A DNA stretch of 64,000 bases from Amycolatopsis sp. NBC_01488 (GCF_036227105.1 NZ_CP109434.1:2174001-2238000), one strand, 5' to 3'. Shown: positions 52,477-61,196, counted from the first letter of the stretch. Made by a program: numbers and translations. The notes: generated by a model not told the origin, from the letters alone.

Positions 52477-53648
52477 ATGCCTTACTACCGGCGAGTAGGC
52501 GAGATCCCGCACAAGCGCCACACCGCGTTCCGCAAGCCGGACGGCGGCCTCTACGCGGAGGAGCTGATGGGCGTCGAGGGCTTCTCCGCCGACTCCGCGC
52601 TGCTCTACCACCGCGGCCTGCCGACGGCGATCGTCGACGCCGTCGCGGTCGAGGAGGACCGCGGGGCGCTGACGCCGAACCACCCGCTCAAGCCGCGGGC
52701 GTTCAAGACCCAGGACCTCAAGTTCGGCGGCGAAGCCGACGCGGTGACCGACCGGCGCCGGCTCTTCGGCAACAACGACGTCACCATCGGGTTCGTCACC
52801 GCCACCGCGCCCAGCCCGCTCTACCGCAACGCGGCCGGCGACGAGCTGTTCTACGTCCAGGGCGGCTCCGCGACCGTCGAGACGATCTACGGCAGCCTCG
52901 AGATCGGCGACGGCGACTACCTCGTGCTCCCGACGTCGTGCACCTACCGCGTCGTCCCCCACGGCGAGGTCGGTCTCTTCATCCTCGAGGCGCGCGGGCA
53001 CATCGGGCCGCCGAAGCGGTACCTGTCGGCGAAGGGCCAGTTCCTCGAGCACTCGCCGTACTGCGAGCGTGACGTCCGCGGGCCCACGGAGCCGCTGCTG
53101 GAAGACGGCGAGGACGTCGAGGTCCTCGTGCGCCACCGCGCGGGCCTCACGCGCTACACCTACGCGACGCACCCCTTCGACGTCGTCGGCTGGGACGGCT
53201 GCCTCTACCCCTGGTGTTCACCATCGACGACTTCGAGCCGATCACCGGCCGCGTGCACCAGCCGCCGCCCGTGCACCAGACGTTCGAGGGCCCGAACTTC
53301 GTCGTCTGCTCCTTCTGCCCGCGGAAGGTCGACTACCACGAGGACTCGATCCCGGTGCCGTACAACCACGCGAATGTCGACTCCGACGAGCTGATGTTCT
53401 ACGTGCGCGGCAACTACGAGGCCCGCAAGGGCTCAGGCATCGGCGTCGGCTCGCTGTCGCTGCACCCGTCCGGCTTCACGCACGGCCCGCAGCCGGGCGC
53501 GGCCGAGGCGTCGATCGGCGCGGAGTTCTTCGACGAGACCGCGGTCATGGTCGACACGTTCGCGCCGCTGGAGCTCGGCGAGGCCGCCGACGCGTCCGAA
53601 GACCCCGGTTACGCGTGGACGTGGTCGCGCCGCGGCCCTAACGGGTAG
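52477..53648 (+). pseudogene. hmgA: homogentisate 1,2-dioxygenase with one-base frameshift
   Basis: Start at the ATG reading PYYRRVGEIPHKRHTAF, because AGAAGGGG is six bases upstream (another ATG lies two codons earlier). The first frame runs to DVVGWDGCLYPW (codon 53212-53214) and then turns to nonsense; the second resumes VFTIDDFEPITGRVHQPPPVHQTF at 53214 and ends GPNG. One G is missing in CCCTGGTGTTC, where CCCTGGGTGTTC is expected. Joined, the ~390 aa protein has all cupin parts, including ELMFYVRGNYE and the iron-ligand region. The enzyme opens the ring of homogentisate in tyrosine breakdown. Either a recent mutation or a sequencing error. Confidence 0.85.
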
Positions 53649-53728
53649 TCAAGTTTCGGCAACACGGCCCCGTCCCCGAACCGCTGCCCGGATAATGGAA
53701 TTCCGGGTGGCGGAACGGGGAGGGTTCG

Positions 53729-55537
53729 ATGATCAATTCCCAACCAGCACGGCGAAAGAGAAAGATTCTCCCGTTCCTGGCCGCGATCCTGGTCGCCGCC
53801 GGGTTGATCGTCGGAATCCGGTACTGGACGAGCAGTTCGGGTGACGAAGCGGACGCGCCGAAATGCACGGGCTCGGACGCCGTCGCGCTCAACGTCGCCT
53901 CTTCCCCGGAAAAGGTGGGAATCGTCCAGGAAGCCGCGAAGGCCTACTCCGGACGGACCGTCGCCGGGCACTGCGTCGACGTCATCGTGAAGTCGAAGTC
54001 GTCCGGCGTGGCGATGCAGGCGCTGGCGAACGGCTGGAACGATGCCACCGACGGGCCGCGCCCGGACGTCTGGACGCCGGCCGCGAGCGGCTGGGTCAAC
54101 CTGCTGCGCGTCAACGCGAAGGGCGATTCGGCGTCGATCGTGCCGGACGGCGACCCGCAGTCGATCGCGAACTCGCCGCTGACCATCGCCATGCCGAAGC
54201 CGATGGCCGAAGCGCTGGGCTGGCCGGCGAAGCCGCTCGGCTGGAAGGACATCACGGCGCTGGCCACCGACCCGGCGGGCTGGGCGAAGTACGGCCACCC
54301 GGAGTGGGGCAAGTTCCGGCTGGGCAAGACGAACCCGAACATCTCCACCGCGGGGCTGAACGCGACCATCGGCGCGTACTACGCGGCCACCGGCACGTCG
54401 TCCGACCTCACCGCGGCCGCGCTCGAGAAGCCCGCGGCCAAGCAGTTCGTCTCGAACCTCGAGCAGGCGATCGTGCACTACGGCGACAACACGCTGACGT
54501 TCCTGACGAACCTGCAGAAGGCCGACGACCGCGGCGCGGCGCTGTCCTACATCTCGGCGGTGACCGTCGAGGAGAGCTCGCTGATCGGCTACAACCAGGG
54601 CAACCCGACGAACGACCCGGCGAAGGTCGGCCAGCACGCGCCGCCGAAGGTGCCGATCGTCGCGATCTACCCGGCGGACGGCACGCTCAACTCCGACCAC
54701 CCGTTCGTGACGCTGAACTGGGCCGACGCGACGCGCAAGCAGATCGCCGCGGACTTCCTCGGCTACCTGCGCGGGCCGGAGACCCAGCAGAAGTTCGCCG
54801 CACTGGGCTTCCGGTCGTTCGACGGCAAGCCCGGCCCGCAGGCGACCACCGCGAACGGCGTCCAGCCGGACGCGAAGATCAGCTTCCTGCAACCGCCGTC
54901 GCCGTCGGTGCTGGCGAAGCTGCTGACGACGTGGACCGAGCTGCGCAAGAAGGCGAACGTGCTGCTCGTGGTGGACGTCTCCGGCTCGATGGGCGACGAG
55001 GTCAAGGGCACCGGCAAGAGCAAGATCGACCTGGCGAAGCAGGCCGCGATCGACTCGCTCGGCCAGTTCGTGCCCCGCGACCAGGTCGGGCTGTGGCAGT
55101 TCTCGACCCAGCTCGACGGCGACAAGGACTACCAGGAGCTGGTGCCGGCGCAGGCACTCGGCGCCAATGGCAAGGAGACGCTCGCTAGCCGGCTGAGCGG
55201 GCTGACGCCGCAGGCGGGCACCGGGCTGTACGACTCGTCCCTGGCCGCGTACCAGTACATGAAGACGCACCTGGACCCGACGGCGATCAACGCGGTCGTG
55301 GTGCTCACCGACGGCCGCAACGAGGACTCGGGCGGCGTTGACCTCGACCACCTGCTGCCGCAGCTGCGGCCCGAAGGCAACGCCGAGACGGTCCGGCTGT
55401 TCACGATCGCCTACGGCGGCGACGCCGACCAGGACGTGCTCAAGCAGATCGCCGAGTCGACCGAGGGATCGGAGTACGATTCGTCCAAACCGGACTCGAT
55501 CAACCAGGTGTTCACCTCCGTGATCTCCAACTTCTGA
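53729..55537 (+). CDS. substrate-binding-protein/VWA fusion, membrane anchored
   Basis: 602 aa, GGAGGG before ATG. One N-terminal membrane helix (~12-30), then a periplasmic-binding-protein-like domain (~45-400: VALNVASSPEKVGIVQEAAKAYSG, RPDVWTPAASGWVNLLR, SPLTIAMPKPMAEALGW), then a VWA domain (~410-602) with intact MIDAS (DVSGSMGD, later T in TGLYDSS and D in VVLTDGRNE). It faces outside. The fusion occurs widely in actinomycetes; the ligand is unknown. The next gene starts one base after its stop, so the two are coupled. Confidence 0.85.
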   Translation: MINSQPARRKRKILPFLAAILVAAGLIVGIRYWTSSSGDEADAPKCTGSDAVALNVASSPEKVGIVQEAAKAYSGRTVAGHCVDVIVKSKSSGVAMQALANGWNDATDGPRPDVWTPAASGWVNLLRVNAKGDSASIVPDGDPQSIANSPLTIAMPKPMAEALGWPAKPLGWKDITALATDPAGWAKYGHPEWGKFRLGKTNPNISTAGLNATIGAYYAATGTSSDLTAAALEKPAAKQFVSNLEQAIVHYGDNTLTFLTNLQKADDRGAALSYISAVTVEESSLIGYNQGNPTNDPAKVGQHAPPKVPIVAIYPADGTLNSDHPFVTLNWADATRKQIAADFLGYLRGPETQQKFAALGFRSFDGKPGPQATTANGVQPDAKISFLQPPSPSVLAKLLTTWTELRKKANVLLVVDVSGSMGDEVKGTGKSKIDLAKQAAIDSLGQFVPRDQVGLWQFSTQLDGDKDYQELVPAQALGANGKETLASRLSGLTPQAGTGLYDSSLAAYQYMKTHLDPTAINAVVVLTDGRNEDSGGVDLDHLLPQLRPEGNAETVRLFTIAYGGDADQDVLKQIAESTEGSEYDSSKPDSINQVFTSVISNF

Positions 55538-55538
55538 C

Positions 55539-56276
55539 ATGAAGTTCGCCCGTGAGCTCGCCGAACCGTGGGGACTGCTGCTGGCCGCCACGTCGGCCGG
55601 CGTGGCGTGGGCCGTCCAGCTGCCGGTGCTCGTCGCCGTCCTGATCGGCATTGCGGTGCTGGCCGCCCGCGCCGGAGTGGCGTCGCTCGGCCGTGAGCCT
55701 CAGCCCGAACGGCGTGCAGCGCGGATGCTCGACGTCTCCGCGGGGTCCGCCGAGGACAACTGGCTGCGCCGGGCCGAGGCTGCGGCCGACGGGTTCGCCT
55801 CGCTGAGCGCGTCGCTCGACGCCGGTCCGCTGGCCGACCGTGTCGCGGACATGGAGCCGGTCGTCCAGGAGACGCTGGCGACGCTGCGCCGCCTGGCCGG
55901 CCGCGCGTCGGCGACCGGGAAGGCCCTGACCCGCGTCGACCTCGACGCCGTGACGCGGGAGCGGCGGCGGCTGGAGCAGTCGATGGCATCGGCGCGCGAG
56001 GAGGTCCGCAGCGACCTGGAGCAGGCGTTGACGGCAGTCCAGGCCCAAGCCGATGTCCACGCGCGGCTGTCCGGGGCGCGCGACAAGCTGCTGGCGCAGC
56101 TGCAGTCGGGCGCACTCGGCCTGGACAGCCTGGTCGCGCGCGTCGCCGAGCTGACCGCGGCGACGACGGACGTCACGGTGGAGACCGGCGCCGTGCGCGA
56201 GCTGAGCGACCAGCTGGAAGGCATCCGGCAGGGCGTGCTGGAAACCGAGCAGGCGACGCGGAAGTCGCTGGGTTAG
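55539..56276 (+). CDS. membrane-anchored coiled-coil protein
   Basis: 245 aa. Two short hydrophobic segments near the N-terminus (~11-26, ~29-46), then ~195 residues of mostly heptad-like helix (TRERRRLEQSMASAREEVRSDLEQALTAVQAQADVHARL, LSDQLEGIRQGVLETEQ), facing the cytoplasm if the segments form a hairpin. It starts one base after the VWA gene stop. No family recognised. A cytoplasmic partner for the outer VWA sensor is an inference from coupling. Confidence 0.7.
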   Translation: MKFARELAEPWGLLLAATSAGVAWAVQLPVLVAVLIGIAVLAARAGVASLGREPQPERRAARMLDVSAGSAEDNWLRRAEAAADGFASLSASLDAGPLADRVADMEPVVQETLATLRRLAGRASATGKALTRVDLDAVTRERRRLEQSMASAREEVRSDLEQALTAVQAQADVHARLSGARDKLLAQLQSGALGLDSLVARVAELTAATTDVTVETGAVRELSDQLEGIRQGVLETEQATRKSLG

Positions 56277-57484
56277 ACGGCCACCGGCGTCCGGTCTCGG
56301 CGCGGCAGGAGCACCGGCGTCACCAGCACGAGGACGCCGGCGACGCCGATCGCGACCCGCGGGCCGGTGAAGCTCGCGAGCACGCCCCAGAGCGCGGTCA
56401 GCGCGGCGATCGACGCCTTGGTGCTGACCGACCACGCCGAGAGCGTGCTCGCGATCCGGTCCGCCGGGAGCTGCTCGAGCCGGTAGGTGGCGAGCACCGG
56501 GTTGAACACGCTGCAGGAGGCGATCAGGCCGAATTCGACGACCATCACGAACGCGAGCCCGCCGGCGCCGCTCGGCAGGAACGCGAGCGCGAGCAGCCAG
56601 CACGCGCGCAGCGCAGCCGACGTCAGCAGCACGGCGTGCCGCCCGAACCGCGCGACGAGCCGCGGGGTCAGCCGCGAACCGGCGAGCCCGCCCAGGCACG
56701 GCACCGCGAACGCGAGCCCGTACTGCCACGGCGTGAACCCGAGCTGGTTCAGCATGAGCACGGCGAGCAGCGGCTCGGTACCCATGATCAGGCCGTTGAA
56801 CAGCAGGACGTTGAAGTACAGCGGCCGTAGCCCGGGATGCGCCAGGATCGTGCGCCATCCGTCGGGCAGATCACGCGCGCGCAGGCGAGTGCCCTGCCGC
56901 GGGCGGGGTTCGTCCCCGCCGATCGCCCGGATCCCGAGTGCGGAGAGCAGGAAGCTGACCGCGTTGGCGGCCACCGACGTCACCGGGCCCAGCAGCGCGA
57001 ACGCCGCCCCGCCGAGCGGCGGCCCGAGTGCGGTGGCGGTCCAGTTCGTCGCCTCGAACCGGCCGTTCGCGACGAGCAGGTCTTCCGGCGGCACGAGCCC
57101 CTTGAGGAAGGCGCCGCTCGCGGAGGTGAAGGTGATGTCCGCCGCGGCGACGACCACCGAGACGACGAGGAGCTGCGCGAAGCTCAGCGACCCGAGGGCG
57201 TAGAGGACCGGCACGCTGACCAGCGCGGCGAACCGGACGAGGTCCATGGCCACCAGCACCGGCCGTTTGCGCCGCCGGTCGACCCACGGTCCCAGCGGAA
57301 CGGCCACGAGCGCACCGACGGCCGGCCCGACGGCGGCGAGCGCGGAGACGGCCGCGGGCCCGGTGTGCAGGACCAGGATGGCCAGCATCGGGAAGGCCCC
57401 GAACCCGAGCCAGGTCCCGAACGCGCTCACCGCGTAGGCCGACCAGAGCCATCTGAACCGCGGCCCCAGCGACCGCCCACGCAT
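56273..57484 (-). CDS. MFS transporter
   Basis: 403 aa from ATG (MRGRSLGPRFRWLW; a GTG just before is also possible). About 12 membrane helices; PWVDRRRKRPVLVAMDLVR between helices 2 and 3 and FGRHAVLLTSAALRA between 8 and 9 are MFS loops. It is of the MFS_3/macrolide-efflux-like type. Substrate unknown. The longer frame upstream overlaps the repeat element and is not used. Confidence 0.85.
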   Translation of the reverse strand: MRGRSLGPRFRWLWSAYAVSAFGTWLGFGAFPMLAILVLHTGPAAVSALAAVGPAVGALVAVPLGPWVDRRRKRPVLVAMDLVRFAALVSVPVLYALGSLSFAQLLVVSVVVAAADITFTSASGAFLKGLVPPEDLLVANGRFEATNWTATALGPPLGGAAFALLGPVTSVAANAVSFLLSALGIRAIGGDEPRPRQGTRLRARDLPDGWRTILAHPGLRPLYFNVLLFNGLIMGTEPLLAVLMLNQLGFTPWQYGLAFAVPCLGGLAGSRLTPRLVARFGRHAVLLTSAALRACWLLALAFLPSGAGGLAFVMVVEFGLIASCSVFNPVLATYRLEQLPADRIASTLSAWSVSTKASIAALTALWGVLASFTGPRVAIGVAGVLVLVTPVLLPRRDRTPVAV

Positions 57485-57899
57485 CACCGTGAGATCAAAG
57501 CGAGGATCGACGGCCGGAGCAACCAGCCACGCGGAACCGCTTGCGCCGCAAGGGTTGTCCACAACCACCGCCGAATGTGGACAACTTCGGGCGCGGGGGC
57601 GGTTTCCCGGCTTCTTGTCGCACCCCGCCGATAGACTGGAGCCGGGGACGCCCCCCTGGGAGCGGCGGGGGATGTCTTGGCCCCCTGGCGATTGGCATGG
57701 GTTGCAACACCGCTGGTGCCGAGTAGCTGTCAAGCGTTCGGGCGTGCTGTCCCAGCCAAGAGTCATCCGGGACAAGTCGTTGCGGCGACGGCGCTGGTGT
57801 ACCGGCATTACCCGGTCTGGCGGCGGGACAACGCACCCGGCGCCGACCGCGTTGCGGAGGCACCTCGAGAAGGGCGGACGCGTGGCGGCCGTGCTGGGC
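57485..57899. other. gene-free interval with repeat element
   Basis: 415 bases without a supportable gene. The left part holds copy 2 of the intergenic repeat; the right part (57700-57899) shows only weak frames without coding bias that look like decayed sequence, ending in a 17-base palindrome, GCTGGGCT-C-AGCCCAGC, at the stop of the next gene. Confidence 0.6.
57555..57695 (+). repeat. intergenic repeat element, copy 2
   Basis: Inverted DnaA-box-like TTGTCCACA (57555) and TGTGGACAA (57576), promoter-like GATAGACTGG (57630), GGGGACGCCCCCC, GGCGGGGG and GTCTTGGCCCCCT: the same series and wording as 46742-46911, with ~55 bases less between the last two parts. Strong hairpins are possible in the G/C runs. 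Confidence 0.6.
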
Positions 57900-58946
57900 T
57901 CAGCCCAGCCAGACCGTGCCCAACACCGGGTAGCCCGGTACGCCCGTCATCGCCGCGCCCGGCCTTGGGACTCCGGCGATCCACAGCCGTCCGGTCGCCG
58001 CGATGTTGGCCGCCATCGAGGGCTCCGCCTTGGGCAGGCGGAACGCGATCACCGTTCCGTCGGCCAGCATCGTGAGGCCGCTCAACCTGGCCGCGCCGTG
58101 ACCGCTCATCCGGACCGGGCCGTCCAGCACCGCGCGCAGTTCGGTCCAGTGGTCCGGCAGCGGCCGCCGGCTCGTGACCGAGAGCGCCACGGCGACGACG
58201 GCGCCCAGCAGTCCCGCGACGGCGAGCCCGGTGAACACCGGGACGACGAACGCGGCGGCGCCGTCACCTGCCGGGAAGTCGAACCGGACCCACGTCGAAA
58301 ACCCGGCCAGGACCAGCAGGAACGCGGCGCCGGTGAGCGGCTCGCGGGCGATCCGCCGCCGGTGCGCGGCCAGGACGGGGTCGAGCCGCGGCGAGACCGA
58401 CCACGCCACCGGCTGGACGGGGACGGCTCCCGCGGGCGGCCCGTCGTGGACCCGCGCGCGGCGGACGGTCACGACGCCGGGGAAGCCGACGAACACCTTC
58501 GGGCCCTGGCCCAGCAGCCACACGCGGCGGTGCCCGGCCAGCAGCAGCCGGTACGGCTCGCCGAGGCGGATCCGCAGCCACCGGCCGTCCGGCAGCCGGA
58601 CGCCGACCGTGCGTCCGGCGGCGACCAGGCCGTCCGCGGCGATGTCGACCCGCCGGAACGGCTCGCGCCTCAGCCGCTTCTCCGGCACGCGCTCGTAGCC
58701 CTGGTAGAGCGCGTACACCCCGAAGAACCCGAAGAGCGCGACGAAGGAGACCGGCAGCGCGATGCCCGTGCCGGTGAAGAACTGCGTGACGCCGAGCAGC
58801 ACGAACGGCCAGGCGCGCAGGCGCTGGTTGGCGATGCTGCGGCCGATCCGGTCGAGGTACTCGCCGAAGATCGGCAGCGCACCGGACGGCATCGCGGGGT
58901 CGAGCTCGAACGCGGGCACGCGCTCGGGAACCGGGATGATCTGCAC
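57900..58946 (-). CDS. membrane protein of unknown function
   Basis: 348 aa from GTG (VQIIPVPERVPAF), GGTGGGGG seven bases upstream. Four membrane helices in two pairs (~45-85 and ~205-255), each followed by a soluble beta-rich stretch (VDIAADGLVAAGRTVGVRLPDGRWLRIRLG and LSGLTMLADGTVIAFRLPKAE). The second ends WIAGVPRPGAAMTGVPGYPVLG. No family recognised. Convergent neighbours only; it reads toward the repeat element. Confidence 0.72.
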   Translation of the reverse strand: MQIIPVPERVPAFELDPAMPSGALPIFGEYLDRIGRSIANQRLRAWPFVLLGVTQFFTGTGIALPVSFVALFGFFGVYALYQGYERVPEKRLRREPFRRVDIAADGLVAAGRTVGVRLPDGRWLRIRLGEPYRLLLAGHRRVWLLGQGPKVFVGFPGVVTVRRARVHDGPPAGAVPVQPVAWSVSPRLDPVLAAHRRRIAREPLTGAAFLLVLAGFSTWVRFDFPAGDGAAAFVVPVFTGLAVAGLLGAVVAVALSVTSRRPLPDHWTELRAVLDGPVRMSGHGAARLSGLTMLADGTVIAFRLPKAEPSMAANIAATGRLWIAGVPRPGAAMTGVPGYPVLGTVWLG

Positions 58947-59080
58947 GCGGAGCCCCCACCGTGTCGACACTGGTCACCGGCCTTTTCGGGAATTTGCACA
59001 TCGGCGTTACCGGATGCTCCGTTCAGCGGAGCGGCCGCGTGACCCGGACCGCAATCGAGCGACTACCCAGACCGCCGAAT

Positions 59081-59099
59081 TCAGGTTAGGCTCGCCTAA
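59081..59099 (+). promoter_or_regulatory. DtxR/IdeR iron box
   Basis: TCAGGTTAGGCTCGCCTAA matches the consensus TTAGGTTAGSCTAACCTAA at 16 of 19 positions, directly before the AGGAGG site of the DUF2470 gene, a position expected for iron-dependent repression. Confidence 0.75.
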
Positions 59100-59113
59100 G
59101 TAGGAGGTTAGCC

Positions 59114-59908
59114 GTGACCGAGGCACCGACATCCATCCGCCGCCCGCCGGCGCCGAACCCCGCCGAGCGCGCCAAGACGATCGCGACCCGGGGCGGTCCC
59201 GCGTCGGTGCTGCCGACCTGCGAACGCGCCGGTCTCGACGGTGAGCGCGTCGTCCCGGTCCTGCACCACGTGCACCCCAGCGGCAGCGTCAGCGTGCTGC
59301 TGCCCGACGACCACCCGATGGTCGACGCGGCCAAGCAGACGCAGCGCGGCGAGCTGGCCGTGATGGTCGAACTCGCCGACGAGGCGCCCGTCGAGCTGCG
59401 GGAACCGATCCGCGGGCTGCTGTGGATCACCGGCTGGCTGCGGCCGCTCTCGCCGGTGTCGGCCCGCGCGCGGGCGGTGGCGATCGCCGAGGCGCGGCCG
59501 GACGAACGGCTGCTCGACGTCGGCCACGGCGTGACGCTGCTGCGGCTCACCCCGGCGTCGCTCGTGCTCGCCGACGCCGAGGGCACGCACTCGCTGCGCC
59601 CCCACATGTTCAGCGCCGCGCCGCCCGACCCGTTCCACGACTACGAGGCCCAGTGGCTGCGGCACCTGGAAAGCGACCACTCCGACGTCGTCGAGCAGCT
59701 GGCCAAGCACCTGCCGGCGGAGCTGCGCGGCGGCCGGATCCGCCCGCTCGGGCTCGACCGGTTCGGGCTGCGGCTGCGCGTCGAGTCCGACGCGGGCGAC
59801 CACGACGTCCGGCTGGCGTTCTCGAGGTCCGTCGAGAGCCCGCCGCAGCTCGCGATGGAGCTGCGGCGGCTGGTCGGCTGCCCGTTCCTGCGGGGTGCGT
59901 CAGGCTAG
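59114..59908 (+). CDS. DUF2470 protein, iron regulated (Rv3839-like)
   Basis: 264 aa, GTG with AGGAGG seven bases before. An N-terminal beta-barrel part (VPVLHHVHPSGSVSVLLPDDHP, AVMVELADEAPVELREPIRGLLWITGWLRPL) of split-barrel type, then a DUF2470 domain (~160-262: DYEAQWLRHLESDHSDVVEQLAKHLP, RPLGLDRFGLRLRVESDAGDHDVRLAFSR). Domain kin occur in heme-utilisation proteins such as HugZ-type. The iron box upstream predicts expression under iron shortage, consistent with a role in heme or iron use. Overlaps the convergent PPOX gene by nine bases. Confidence 0.85.
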   Translation: MTEAPTSIRRPPAPNPAERAKTIATRGGPASVLPTCERAGLDGERVVPVLHHVHPSGSVSVLLPDDHPMVDAAKQTQRGELAVMVELADEAPVELREPIRGLLWITGWLRPLSPVSARARAVAIAEARPDERLLDVGHGVTLLRLTPASLVLADAEGTHSLRPHMFSAAPPDPFHDYEAQWLRHLESDHSDVVEQLAKHLPAELRGGRIRPLGLDRFGLRLRVESDAGDHDVRLAFSRSVESPPQLAMELRRLVGCPFLRGASG

Positions 59909-60361
59909 CTCGGCGGGGAAGCCGCCCTTGGCCAGCGGACCCCAGCTCTCGATGGTCACGCGGATGATGCTCTTGCCCTGCTTGATCATGGCCTCGCGGT
60001 ATTCGTCCCAGTCCGGGTGCTCGCCGGAAATGGCGCGGAAGTACTCCACGAGCGGCTCGACCGAGTCCGGGATGTCCAGCACTTCGGCCGTCCCGTTCAG
60101 CTGGACCCACTGGTCGTTCCACTCGTCGGACAGGATGCAGGCCGAGACCTTCGGGTTGCGCTTGATGTTCACGACCTTGGCGCGCTTCGGGTAGGTCGAG
60201 ACGACCAGCCTGCCCTCGGCGTCGACACCGCAGGTGACCGGCGAGAGCTGGGGGCTCCCGTCGGCCTTCGTGGCCATCAGGATCGCGCGGTGGCGGGTGG
60301 ACAGGAACTCGACGAGCGCGGCGCGCTCGACGGTTTCGTTGGTGGCGATGCTCCTCGGCAT
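59900..60361 (-). CDS. PPOX-class F420-dependent oxidoreductase
   Basis: 153 aa. The split beta-barrel pattern: FLSTRHRAILMATKADGSPQLSPVTCGVDAEGRLVVSTYPKRAKVVNIKRNPKVSACIL, then WVQLNGTAEVLD and KSIIRVTIESWGP. Matches the Rv1155/Rv2607-like class; the KRAKVVNIKRNP segment is typical of F420 binders. Reaction unknown. A leaderless start: TACCTT six bases before ATG, on the other strand of the neighbouring promoter. Confidence 0.87.
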   Translation of the reverse strand: MPRSIATNETVERAALVEFLSTRHRAILMATKADGSPQLSPVTCGVDAEGRLVVSTYPKRAKVVNIKRNPKVSACILSDEWNDQWVQLNGTAEVLDIPDSVEPLVEYFRAISGEHPDWDEYREAMIKQGKSIIRVTIESWGPLAKGGFPAELA

Positions 60362-60367
60362 ACCCCG

Positions 60368-60377
60368 AAGGTAGCGT
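60368..60377. promoter_or_regulatory. overlapping divergent -10 boxes
   Basis: On the plus strand TAGCGT (60372-60377) is six bases before the ATG at 60384. On the minus strand TACCTT (60373 to 60368) is six bases before the ATG at 60361. The two share the TA pair at 60372-60373. Both genes start without a leader in a 22-base gap. Confidence 0.6.
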
Positions 60378-60383
60378 GCGCAC

Positions 60384-61196
60384 ATGACGTTCACCGCGCG
60401 ATCGTGGCTGGCCCCGGCCCGTCCCGAGTTCCCCGGCGCGATCGAGGACCCGCGGGAGCGCCGGGCGGTCAAGATCGAGCTGCTGATCGTCTTCGGCATC
60501 ACGCTCGGGCTCTCCGGCGTGCGCAGCCTGCTGTCCCTTGTGGACTCGCTGCTGCAGCCGACGCCCTTGGCCCAGCAGCAGGTCCAGCTCAACGTCCCGC
60601 AGGCCGCGGCGAGCCTGATCGACCTGCTCAAGCAGCTGCTCTCGGCCGCCCAGCTGGTCGGCTGGGGCGCGCTCGGGCTGTACTTCCTGTGGCGCGCCGG
60701 GATCAAGATCGCGCAGGTCGGGCTGGACCGCCGGTTCCCCGGCCGCGACGCGCTGCTGACGCTCGGCCTGGCCGCGCTGATCGGGGTCCCCGGCCTGGCG
60801 CTGTACTTCATCTCCTACCACCTGGGCTTCAGCCTGGCGGTGCAACCGTCCACTTTGAACGACACGTGGTGGCGGCCGATCACGCTGACGCTGTCGGCGT
60901 TCGGCAACGCGTTCGCCGAAGAAGTGCTGGTCATCGGCTACCTGCTGACGCGGCTGCGTCAGCTCGGCGTCCGGGAGAACACCGCGCTGGTCGGCGCCGC
61001 CGTGCTGCGCGGGTCGTACCACCTCTACCAGGGCTTCGGCGGGTTCGTCGGCAACTTCGTCATGGGACTGGTGTTCGGGCGACTGTGGCAGAAGACGAAC
61101 CGGCTGTGGCCGCTGGTCGCCGCGCACACGCTGTTCGACTTCGTTTCTTTCGTCGGATACGCGCTGTTGAAGGGGCACGTTTCCTGGCTGCCCTGA
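60384..61196 (+). CDS. CPBP-family intramembrane metalloprotease-like protein
   Basis: 270 aa, about seven membrane helices. The CPBP (Abi) motifs: EE in NAFAEEVLVIGYLL, His in GSYHLYQGF and HTLFDF in the last helix. The first motif normally reads EExxxR; here the Arg place is Ile, so the active site may be altered. The family includes CAAX-prenyl proteases and bacteriocin self-immunity proteins. Ends one base before the promoter of the arginine deiminase gene. Confidence 0.83.
   Translation: MTFTARSWLAPARPEFPGAIEDPRERRAVKIELLIVFGITLGLSGVRSLLSLVDSLLQPTPLAQQQVQLNVPQAAASLIDLLKQLLSAAQLVGWGALGLYFLWRAGIKIAQVGLDRRFPGRDALLTLGLAALIGVPGLALYFISYHLGFSLAVQPSTLNDTWWRPITLTLSAFGNAFAEEVLVIGYLLTRLRQLGVRENTALVGAAVLRGSYHLYQGFGGFVGNFVMGLVFGRLWQKTNRLWPLVAAHTLFDFVSFVGYALLKGHVSWLP

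Noticed and set aside
53205..53220. Programmed -1 frameshift in hmgA
   Set aside because: No slippery heptamer, no downstream stem-loop of note, and homogentisate dioxygenases are not known to use recoding; a lost base is simpler.
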